A model generated the notes under the pieces. The model saw only the letters and a list, made by a program, of their open reading frames with translations. It searched no databases and was not told the DNA's origin. A program made the translations under genes and the position numbers. A stretch of DNA of 64,000 bases, from NCBI RefSeq assembly GCF_030269925.1, contig NC_085112.1, forward strand, positions 4,527,501 through 4,591,500, written 5' to 3'. Below are positions 56,895 to 64,000 of the stretch, in pieces (within the stretch, counting starts at the first letter, position 1; the number at the start of each line of letters is the position of its first letter). The DNA is from Bombyx mori. Taxonomy: Eukaryota; Arthropoda; Insecta; Lepidoptera; Bombycidae.

Positions 56895-59867
56895 CTATAT
56901 CATAGAAGCAAAGTAGTGCGATTTCAATCTGGACTTGAAAATTTCCGGCGAGGACGATTGTTTAACGCTTAAAGGTAACGCATTCCATAAACGGACAGCT
57001 TCAACCGCAAAGGAATGGTCATAAAATGACGTCCCGTGAGCCGGAAACTTCAGCATTAAATTCTCCGATGACCTGAGTGAATGAGAGCTTGCAGTATGTA
57101 GGAAATCAAAACGTTCCTGAAGGTAGCGCGGGGACGAGGAATTAAACAGGACACTGTAAAGAAGAGACAATATATGAACATTCCGGCGATAACGAATAGG
57201 AAGCCACTTGAGCTTAACTCGATACTCAGAGACGTGGTCATATTTGCGTAAACCAAATATAAACCTTATGATAAAATTTTGAAGCCGCTCAAGTTTATTT
57301 AGCTGGGCCTCGGTTAGATCAAGATAGCTGGCGTCGGCATAATCAATAATGGGGAGTAAAAGAGACTGTGCAAGTGCAATTTTAGTAGATGTTGGAAGAA
57401 AATTACGCAACCTACGTAAGGAACCTGCAGAGGAAAATAGTTTGCGACTGACTGACACCAGTTGTGGTCCCCATGACAAACTGCGGTCAATGATAACACC
57501 AAGATTTTTAACGGTGTCACTAAACGGGATGGTTATCCCGTCAAGAGACAATTGGGGCAGATGTGTCCACTCTATCTTACTGCATGTCCTTTGGCTGCCA
57601 ACAATTATACACTGCGTTTTTGTTGGATTCAGTTTAAGGCCGTACGCGTTACTCCACTCAGATAAGACGCGTAAGTCGCTATCCATAGTTCGAATAGCAT
57701 CATGTAACTGAGGAAGTGGAGCTTGACAATACAGCTGAAGATCGTCTGCATAAAGGTGGTAGGACGAAGTGAGATTACAAGATATTGAATTAATGAAAAG
57801 AGAAAACAAAAGAGGAGATAAAACGCCACCCTGAGGCACTCCGGCAGATGTATTACACCAAGATGAAATCGATTCACCAAGGCGAACACACTGTCGGCGT
57901 CCGTACAGGTAATTACGAAACCATTCAATCACAGTTGGAGATATGTTGAAGGAGCGAAGAACGGCAAGTAGTATGTCAAAATCAACCGTATTGAATGCAT
58001 TGCTGAAGTCCAGCAGTGTCAACACAGTTAACTGACCGTTTTCCATACCCAGGCGTATGTCGTCGGTGATTTTTACCAGAGCAGTGACTGTACTATGGCC
58101 AGGACGAAAACCGGACTGAAAGGGGTTCAGGAGATCATGACTATTAAGGAACGAACTCAACTGGTTATGGATAAGGCGTTCGAGGACTTTAGATAGGAAA
58201 GGAAGAATGGATATAGGTCGATAGTCGGAAAAGGATTTAGGGTTAGGTTTTTTTGGCAGAGGTATTATCTGTGCTTCTTTCCAAACAGAAGGAAACACAC
58301 AGTTGGAAATTGAATAATTAAGGATGTGGCAAAGAATAGGAAGCAGGATATCAACTAATGGGATGACCATATTACGACTTATACTATCTGTTCCGATAGC
58401 ATTGGACGCTATAGAAAGGATACTCCTTCGAACATCACAAGCTGTGAATTGACGAAATTTAAAAGAAGAATGGTCAGGAGCGGTAATGTTAGAAAGAGAA
58501 TTAATGGTAGATGACTTAACAACGTCATCTAATAAAGACGAAGAAGTAAAGAAAATGTTCATCTGATCAATGTTAATGTTTGTAGAATTACACTCTTGAC
58601 GAGATTTACCAACTCCTAATGACCTTAGAAATTTCCAGACTTTTGCTGGATCTTCAACTTTAACGGAATCATGAATGTGACGTCTTTGAGCGTCTCTACA
58701 CACCATATTGCAACGATTTCTGATCTTAACATAACGTGTTCGGTTAAACTCGGTTGGGCGCAACTTATACTTAGTCTTAGCCGCAGACTTCCTCCTCTTC
58801 AGATCTCTAATATGGTCAGTGATCCAAGGCGCCGGCTGATGTTTAATTTTTATCGCCCTTAAGGGAGCATGGATGTCATATAAACTGATCATTAGTGAAT
58901 TAAATATTGCCACTTGGTCATCGATTGAGCTAGCCGCCATCACAGGCTCCCAATCTACAGTTTTGGCATCCGCAACAAATGCATCCATGTCCATTCTACC
59001 AAAATTGCGTTGCAGAATAACGGTAGGTTTACGTTTAGGAGGCCGAATTTTGTAGGATAAGAAAATCAGATGATGGTAGGAAAAAGAGTCAGCTGAGCAT
59101 TGTCCGTGCCTGGCAACATGCTCTAGGGAAGAAACTAAGATGAGATCAAGCAGGGATGGGGAAGAATTTGGAAAATGGTGGGTAGCGCTAAGTGGGAGAA
59201 TGTGCATGTTGCTCGACGTGATAATGCTTTCTAAGGAAGAAGAACGATGATCACGTTTAAGAAGGCAGGTATTGAAGTCACCCATAATTATGGTGTGCTC
59301 ATAGCAAGGAAGTAGGTCTTCCAAGACCTTTTCAAAAGAAGAAAAATAATTAATGTGAAGAGATGGGCTATAAAAGACTCCAAGTAAGATTTTAGCATGT
59401 GTTAGACCGACTTCAATGAACAAGTGCTCGCTGACATTCGGCAAGGGTGATTGGTCGGAGGCGCTAACGATAGTATATGGTATATGGGAGCGTAAATATA
59501 TGGCAACACCACCGCCGCCTTTGCCGATTCTATCATTGCGAATTAGGTTGAAGCCGGGTAAAGAATACGAGATAGAAGGAAGAGACGGTTTAAGCCAAGA
59601 CTCGGAGACTAATACAGCATGGATGTTTTTTATATCAAAAGATACCAGCATATCAGAGAAATGAGCCGGAATGCTCTGCGCATTTATGTGAACTACATTC
59701 AGATTCCTAGGTACATCGGAGAAATTAGAGTCCAACGTTTCTGCGAGGGAAGGGATACTCAAGAAGCTATCTTCACTACCGCTACTGGATGAAGTAATAG
59801 ATAAATAGTCACTACTATCACTACAATTCAACATATCAGTCATAAAGATAATACCTATTATAAACAC
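56895..59867 (-). CDS. LINE ORF2: AP endonuclease plus reverse transcriptase
   Basis: 990 codons without a break, about normal for the group. The protein nicks chromosomal DNA and copies the element RNA at the nick. Residues 56-275 are the APE-type endonuclease: HINAQS (Asn62), SESWL (Glu89), GDFNT (Asp197, Asn199), LLDLI (Asp241) and SYHH (263-266) where the family has SDH. The RT follows: DYRPISILPFLSKVLERLI (about 560), LLDFSNAFNTVDFD, AGVPQGGVLSPLLFSLFIN and YADD at 706-709 (57741-57752), then LGVIIDRSLSWGPQ. The C-terminus has LPIIDYADASYLD and VRLWNALPLS. No zinc finger or RNase H is visible. The start Met is the first in the frame, but Met9 or Met12 are also possible. It is most like the 4.0-4.7 kb fragment. 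The sequence is seen directly; the function is inferred from the family. Confidence 0.93.
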   Translation of the reverse strand: MFIIGIIFMTDMLNCSDSSDYLSITSSSSGSEDSFLSIPSLAETLDSNFSDVPRNLNVVHINAQSIPAHFSDMLVSFDIKNIHAVLVSESWLKPSLPSISYSLPGFNLIRNDRIGKGGGGVAIYLRSHIPYTIVSASDQSPLPNVSEHLFIEVGLTHAKILLGVFYSPSLHINYFSSFEKVLEDLLPCYEHTIIMGDFNTCLLKRDHRSSSLESIITSSNMHILPLSATHHFPNSSPSLLDLILVSSLEHVARHGQCSADSFSYHHLIFLSYKIRPPKRKPTVILQRNFGRMDMDAFVADAKTVDWEPVMAASSIDDQVAIFNSLMISLYDIHAPLRAIKIKHQPAPWITDHIRDLKRRKSAAKTKYKLRPTEFNRTRYVKIRNRCNMVCRDAQRRHIHDSVKVEDPAKVWKFLRSLGVGKSRQECNSTNINIDQMNIFFTSSSLLDDVVKSSTINSLSNITAPDHSSFKFRQFTACDVRRSILSIASNAIGTDSISRNMVIPLVDILLPILCHILNYSISNCVFPSVWKEAQIIPLPKKPNPKSFSDYRPISILPFLSKVLERLIHNQLSSFLNSHDLLNPFQSGFRPGHSTVTALVKITDDIRLGMENGQLTVLTLLDFSNAFNTVDFDILLAVLRSFNISPTVIEWFRNYLYGRRQCVRLGESISSWCNTSAGVPQGGVLSPLLFSLFINSISCNLTSSYHLYADDLQLYCQAPLPQLHDAIRTMDSDLRVLSEWSNAYGLKLNPTKTQCIIVGSQRTCSKIEWTHLPQLSLDGITIPFSDTVKNLGVIIDRSLSWGPQLVSVSRKLFSSAGSLRRLRNFLPTSTKIALAQSLLLPIIDYADASYLDLTEAQLNKLERLQNFIIRFIFGLRKYDHVSEYRVKLKWLPIRYRRNVHILSLLYSVLFNSSSPRYLQERFDFLHTASSHSLRSSENLMLKFPAHGTSFYDHSFAVEAVRLWNALPLSVKQSSSPEIFKSRLKSHYFASMI

Positions 59868-60548
59868 AAATAAGTAACAAAAATATATATAACACTAACA
59901 ATAATATATATATATATATATATAAACAATAATAATAAACAAAAAATAAATACATTTACTCAACCTGCCGGCGTCTGATACGAAGAGAAAACTTAAAAAT
60001 TAAAACTTAAACAAGACAGAAACAAATTTTACCATGTGCATTGCATTTGCCAAATACAACATGAAGTGCAATTGTAAATTACGAACTGATGTAGAATAAA
60101 ATAAAATAAACTATTTATAAATGAAAACAAAACAAATACAAAAAAAAAAAAAAAAAATTATTAACACAAAATTATTAAAAATAACTAATTATAACACTAA
60201 TAGGTAATTAAAAATAAAAGGAAACTTAAAAAGTTGTTAACACATTAATAGAACGTAAGAATAATGTAACAGCAAAAACAAAACGTAACAAATAACATAT
60301 AAACAGAGTGGCTGTATGGCAGCTTCCATAGCCTTATACAAAAACAACAACTACTAATGACAAGTAATGTCAACAGTCAAAAATACAATAACTTTGAGTA
60401 TTTACCTACTTAATAAAAATAATATTTTAACTAAATTCTAAACTACATTCTACATCAGTTATTACTAAATTTGGACAATGACAATAATGGACAGACAATT
60501 GCAGTGGGTAACAAATAAAGAAGCAGTGAATGACACCGAGAACGAACA
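59868..60548 (-). other. AT-rich gap between ORF1 and ORF2
   Basis: 681 bp, strongly AT-rich, with a TA microsatellite (about 59904-59924) and an A run of 19 at about 60139-60157. No frame links the two ORFs. In many CR1/R1-type elements the ORFs overlap or nearly touch, so a gap of this size is notable; it may be a family trait or an expansion of low-complexity sequence. Confidence 0.6.
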
Positions 60549-61301
60549 CTACTTCTTGTTCGCAGCCACACGTTTTGGTCTGGTCGCAGCTGCAGACTCC
60601 TTTGTGTCCTTGCCGGTTTGTGCCCTCTTTTGAGCAGCATCTTCCGGCATAGTCGTCTTGGCAAGAGCATCCAGATCAGACATCACTTCGACACGATGTC
60701 GCACCCCATCCGATCCCTGAACGTAAACGCAGCCGTCCCGAGTCCAGCACCTGGTTACTCCGAAGCGTTGACGTGCAGACATAAAAATATCATGACGTCT
60801 TTTAGTCAAGAACTCGGAGAGTGTTATTCCTGAGCCCTTGAGTGAAGTCTTGGCAGCCCAAACCTTAGAACGCAGGTTCATGTCGCATAGCTTCAAAAGA
60901 ATGGGCCTAGATCTTTCTGGAGTAAATGTTTTACCCATTCTGTGACACCGGGAAATGTTAGATGTATTAAAGTCCATAAGTTTCAATTTACTGACAATGG
61001 TTTCGACAACTGTAGCTAAAGTGTCCTCTTTCTGTTGTTCAGGAACACCGTGTATCAGAAGAATTTTTCTCCTTGAGTGCATTTCTAGGCGATCATTTTC
61101 AAGTGAAATGAGCTCCACTTGAGTCTGTAGTGCACGAAGCGCATTCAGAGTGAAAGTTTTAAAAGCAAGAAACTCTTCTTCCAGTGTGGAGAGTGTTGAA
61201 GTGGAGGGAGCGCTCAGTTTCTGCTGTCTTACCTCAAATTCTGCAAATTTCTTGTTGAATATATCAGTCAATTGTGCCATGGACTGCTGAATACCTTCCA
61301 T
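60549..61301 (-). CDS. LINE ORF1 RNA-binding protein
   Basis: 250 codons, intact. Residues 1-80 are hydrophilic and helix-forming (QLTDIFNKKFAEFEVRQQ, LEEEFLAFKTFTLNALRALQ, LISLENDRLEMHSR), probably a coiled coil for oligomerisation. From about residue 80 the segment RRKILLIHGVPEQ, then SNISRCHRMG, RPILLKLCDMNLRSKVWAAK and LTKRRHDIFMSARQRFG, is the RRM-like core known in ORF1 proteins of insect LINEs that lack zinc knuckles. The C-terminus is basic (RPKRVAANKK). In such elements ORF1p coats the element RNA and takes it back to the nucleus. No CCHC motif is seen. The Met chosen has AATGGAAGG context and no upstream in-frame extension. Confidence 0.85.
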   Translation of the reverse strand: MEGIQQSMAQLTDIFNKKFAEFEVRQQKLSAPSTSTLSTLEEEFLAFKTFTLNALRALQTQVELISLENDRLEMHSRRKILLIHGVPEQQKEDTLATVVETIVSKLKLMDFNTSNISRCHRMGKTFTPERSRPILLKLCDMNLRSKVWAAKTSLKGSGITLSEFLTKRRHDIFMSARQRFGVTRCWTRDGCVYVQGSDGVRHRVEVMSDLDALAKTTMPEDAAQKRAQTGKDTKESAAATRPKRVAANKK

Positions 61302-61470
61302 TGTGAGATTGTGAAGTTTAATAAATAAAAAATAAAAAAATGTTCTGTAGTGTTTTTATCCAGTGGAATCACTGCCGGCAGGTTAAAAGTGTTACAGTCT
61401 ATGCATATATATCATTACACTTTAAAATTAAAGTGATTTACTATTTTAAAAATGTATTTAACTGAGAGCA

Positions 61471-61474
<4 letters not shown>

Positions 61475-61557
<83 letters not shown>
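61475..61557 (+). repeat. uninterrupted run of 83 A
   Basis: A pure A tract between GAGCACTTT and GTTTCACTTTAAAAAACAC. The octamer CACTTTAA occurs just before it (61470), just after it (61563) and once more at 61417. It could be an old poly(A) tail, an expanded microsatellite, or, read on the minus strand, the 5' border of the LINE. Homopolymers of this length are also prone to sequencing or assembly error. Confidence 0.9.
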
Positions 61558-61562
<5 letters not shown>

Positions 61563-62160
61563 ACTTTAAAAAACACAAATTCAACACCACATAAAATATG
61601 CTTAGCAATAAGTTATATGTTTAGGTTATCACAAACGTTTGTTGGCATATACCATAAACGTTATTATTTGATAGGTTCTTCTACGCGATTTTAAAAATTC
61701 ATCCCGAAATTACGACGCTTTTGAAAGCGCCAAAATTTACATAGTTGGACATGACAGACATCTGTCTACCCTCTTTCTATTTTGTTTTAGGTTGTTACCA
61801 CTTGAACGCGAAGATACCTTATAAGTATTTTGTCGGAGCGAGTCATTAGAGTAGGAGTAAGTATAATTGTACCTTATTTAACTATTTAGAATTTTTTTAA
61901 CTTTTATATCAGGGCTCGATTTTTGATTATCGGATAACGTTTTCTTTTTGCGTTACCAGAAATACCAGAAATTGTTCCTTTTATAAATTAACAAACGGGC
62001 GCAATTTGACGCGTACTCAGATTTCGATAAGTCAATAGGAAACTTAGGTGAATTAGCGTAGGTGCTGAAGGCAGAACTTTTGTTATAAATTTATTCGCTA
62101 CTTATTCTAATCTGTAATTCTAAGATGTATGTAATCAGTGAAGTGTAAAACATTGTGATT
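61558..62160. other. AT-rich spacer, nothing recognised
   Basis: No gene or assignable repeat. Ends in a TTTA microsatellite at about 62157-62174. Confidence 0.4.
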
Positions 62161-62454
62161 TATTTATTTATTTGCCCGAACCTGAATACTCTTCTTCTTT
62201 TCCACCTCCACCTTATCCCACTATGTGGGGTCGGCACAGCTAATTTTTCTCTTCCATTCTCTTCTATCAGCCGTCATCTCAACACTCACTCCTCTCTCTC
62301 TCATATCGTCATTCAAACACTCCATCCATGTCTTCTTCGGTCGACCTCTTCCCCCTCTACCTTGCACTACCATTTCCATACATCTCCTAGTCACATGCAT
62401 CTTCTCTCTACGCATCACATGTCCATACCACGCTAACCTGAATACTAACCACAA
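62160..62454 (-). mobile_element. RTE-type LINE 3' end
   Basis: A 5'-truncated copy on the minus strand: about 75 codons of ORF C-terminus, a very short 3' UTR and a tail of AAAT repeats (plus-strand TTTATTTATTTATTTG at 62159-62175). Very short UTRs and microsatellite tails are typical of RTE elements. It is a different RTE family from the one at 55.0-55.3 kb. Confidence 0.75.
62221..62440 (-). pseudogene. RTE-type RT C-terminus
   Basis: The minus-strand frame reads RLAWYGHVMRREKMHVTRRC, then GRGGRGRPKKTWMECLNDDM and RERGVSVEMTADRREWKRKI before SCADPT and stop. WYGHV.RR...., RGRPKK.W.....D....G......A.DR..W and ADP are the standard C-terminal blocks of RTE-type proteins. The frame is open throughout, so the insertion is fairly young, but all catalytic parts are missing. 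Confidence 0.85.
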
Positions 62455-62580
62455 TAATCATATGAAAGTGGAGTTTAGGTTAATTGAAGCATTTGGATAG
62501 ATACAACAAGAAACGATATATTGTGCTAACACCAGATGGCAATGATTCATGAGTGGAATGGCCCTTACATCCAATCAGAG

Positions 62581-62821
62581 TTTTTTTTTATTACTTAGAT
62601 GGGTGGACGAGCTCACAGCCCTGGTGTTAAGTGGTTATTGGAGCCCATAGACAGCTACAACGTAAACGCGCTACCCACCTTGAGATACATGTTCTAAGGT
62701 CTCAAGTATAGTTAAAACGGCTGCCCACCCTTCAAACCGAAACGCATTACTGCTTCACGGCAGAAAGAGGCGGGGTGGGGGTACCTACCCGCGCGGACTC
62801 ACAAGTGGTCCTACCACCAGT
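62581..62821 (-). repeat. Bm1 SINE
   Basis: T run, then ATTACTTAGATGGGTGGACG, AAGTGGTTATTGGAGCCCAT, CTTCAAACCGAAACGCATTA and ACAAGTGGTCCTACCACCAGT. Well preserved, ending exactly at the common boundary. Confidence 0.9.
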
Positions 62822-63212
62822 AAAATTCTATCATTGAGTCAATGAATTGAGTCTAAAAGTCATTGAATTCTACTATTATTCCATTGTCAAAATTGGCAAA
62901 CATAAGAGAAAGTGATTTTCGTATATCCACAAATTGTGCTTACCGTCTATAAATGTGTATATATAAAGCAACAGCCACATAATTGACAAGACTTATGACC
63001 GGGTTTTATTAATCTAATGTTTAATAAAATGAACGTTTGTGGTTGGCATTCGAAAGGAAGATTTTTGTTATAGATCATAGACTGTTGATACATATTTTAT
63101 GGCGTGCTATTAGTTTAAATAATATAGACGGGAGCTGGGTCGAGTTTCAATAGTTTGAAAAAACAAATGTTGGTTCTCAAAAGTATACTGTCCTACAAAA
63201 TTACTTAAATTT
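62822..63212. other. AT-rich spacer between two opposed Bm1 copies
   Basis: About 390 bp with no gene. The two SINEs face each other across it, like the pair at 33256-34078. Confidence 0.4.
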
Positions 63213-63213
63213 T

Positions 63214-63454
63214 TACTGGTGGTAGGACCTCTTGAGAGTCCGCACGGGTAGGTACCACCATCTATTTCTGGCGTGAAGCAGCAATGCGTTTCAGTTTAAA
63301 GGGTGGGGCAGCCGTTGTAACTATACTTGAGACCTTAGAACTTGTATCTCAAGGTGGGTGGCGCATTTACGTTGTAGATGTCTATGGGCTCCGGTAACCA
63401 TTTAACACCAGGAGGGCTGTGAGCTCGTCCACCCATCTAAGCAATAAAAAAAAA
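63214..63454 (+). repeat. Bm1 SINE
   Basis: ACTGGTGGTAGGACCTCTTG through GGGGCAGCCGTTGTAACT to CCATCTAAGCAATAAAAAAA. Starts at the common boundary; well preserved. Confidence 0.9.
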
Positions 63455-64000
63455 TAGATATCATAATAAAAATACATTCTGATTTAAGCGGCCATTAACC
63501 CAACGTACATGTCTAATTAAATAAACTATTCAGTAAAGTGGGGAGACTAAAACGGGAGCTCGTTTTATGAAAATTAGACGACTCCACAATGAGTTTTTAC
63601 AGGGTTCCGTGTTGATGTAACGGAGTTCGTTAATCGAGATTTGCTTAATTGGGTAGCCGTAAAATGAATTACCCCAAAACCGTGTTGTGTTTACCTATTG
63701 TATCAACAAATGCGTTAAATATTTTACGCAGAAATACTATTTATGACGTTTAAAAATGTCACATGTTTTACCTACTGTCTTCAATGTGGGAAAACAATAA
63801 ATAATAAAACAAAGCCGCTGAAAAGTCCACTGAAAAAGTCTCAGTAAATGACCACTATTTTGCTGAGATTATATTTCATCATATATCATATCATCTGATT
63901 TCATTTCATGCCACGTATCATATTAATCAACTTCATTTCGTTTCACTTCATTTTATCATTTTTCATATATATAAAAAATATATTAAAGATTAGGCTGTAT
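63455..64000. other. AT-rich spacer at the window edge
   Basis: No gene or assignable repeat. A stretch rich in TTTCAT/CATTTC words runs from about 63870 to 63970. Confidence 0.4.

Larger units (their letters stand above)
56589..61320 (-). mobile_element. nearly complete two-ORF LINE (CR1/Jockey group)
   Basis: A minus-strand non-LTR retrotransposon of about 4.7 kb with intact ORF1 (60549-61301) and ORF2 (56895-59867). They are separated by an unusually long AT-rich gap of 681 bp. The 3' UTR of about 300 bp includes the hairpin ATCGCTGAAAGCGAT (56683-56697), and the element ends AATAAAGAG followed by TTA repeats (56589-56608). The 5' boundary is uncertain: if the 5' UTR is longer than 20 bp it extends beyond 61320, perhaps to the A run at 61475. 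No target duplication could be fixed. It is the only element here with uninterrupted ORFs, hence recent; whether it can move is doubtful because of the endonuclease change described in the findings. Confidence 0.85.

Noticed and set aside
61452..61694. 80-codon plus-strand frame with a long lysine run
   Set aside because: The lysines come from the 83-A homopolymer; the flanks have no protein character.
1..64000. CRISPR arrays, rRNA genes, TTAGG telomeric arrays, LTR retrotransposons
   Set aside because: None was seen: no regularly spaced direct repeats, no rRNA-like blocks, no TTAGG tandem arrays, and no paired LTRs with gag-pol frames.

Overview
The window looks like lepidopteran nuclear DNA, almost certainly a silkworm (genus Bombyx, most likely B. 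mori). It is AT-rich, has no bacterial-type gene organisation, and carries many copies of the Bm1 SINE, whose core ends in an AGCAATAAAA-type tail. I find no host protein-coding gene that can be supported. The only intact long reading frames belong to a non-LTR retrotransposon. This is a repeat-dense intergenic or intronic region in which transposons of different ages are layered on each other.

Layout. 1-4 kb: unassigned AT-rich DNA. 4.0-7.9 kb: a 5'-truncated LINE 3' end (4040-4940), then a longer LINE remnant with two frameshifts (5708-7858). 8.1-8.9 kb: a decayed mariner. 11.0-12.1 kb: 3' part of a Jockey-type LINE with several frameshifts; its 3' end recurs in about nine places. 13.6-14.4 kb: a MITE-like element, a LINE tail and a Helitron-like element. 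16.4-16.9 kb: a rearranged mariner piece and a LINE piece. 22.2-22.5 kb: an unusual non-repeat block with an Inr, an exactly spaced DPE and a strong splice donor on the minus strand, a candidate promoter and first non-coding exon. 23.1-25.1 kb: second MITE copy, SINE and LINE pieces, and a possible 14-nt micro-exon. 25.6-26.9 and 30.2-30.6 kb: GC-rich blocks that look like non-LTR element remnants. 31-42 kb: SINEs, Helitron-like pieces, RTE and Jockey fragments. 43-48 kb: further repeats, including a Bm1-type SINE with its tRNA-like head. 48.1-51.5 kb: a palindrome-ended element family with a 120-bp inverted duplication. 52.6-55.5 kb: SINE, RTE and LINE pieces, including an RTE fragment nested in a LINE tail and bounded by an 11-bp direct repeat. 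56.6-61.3 kb: a nearly complete two-ORF LINE on the minus strand. 61.3-64 kb: an 83-A run, an RTE C-terminal remnant and two Bm1 SINEs.

How the parts relate. The LINEs encode the endonuclease and reverse transcriptase needed for target-primed reverse transcription; the SINEs and short tail-only copies depend on such enzymes. Several LINE 3' ends here share a design: an AATAAA-type signal followed directly by a short tandem repeat that differs by family, in two cases after a conserved hairpin. The 56.6-61.3 kb element is the only one with uninterrupted ORFs, but its endonuclease has Tyr where the family normally has Asp in the SDH motif.

Limits: coordinates of decayed repeats are approximate (about +/-10-30 bp), clade names rest on motifs read by eye, and no database search was possible.
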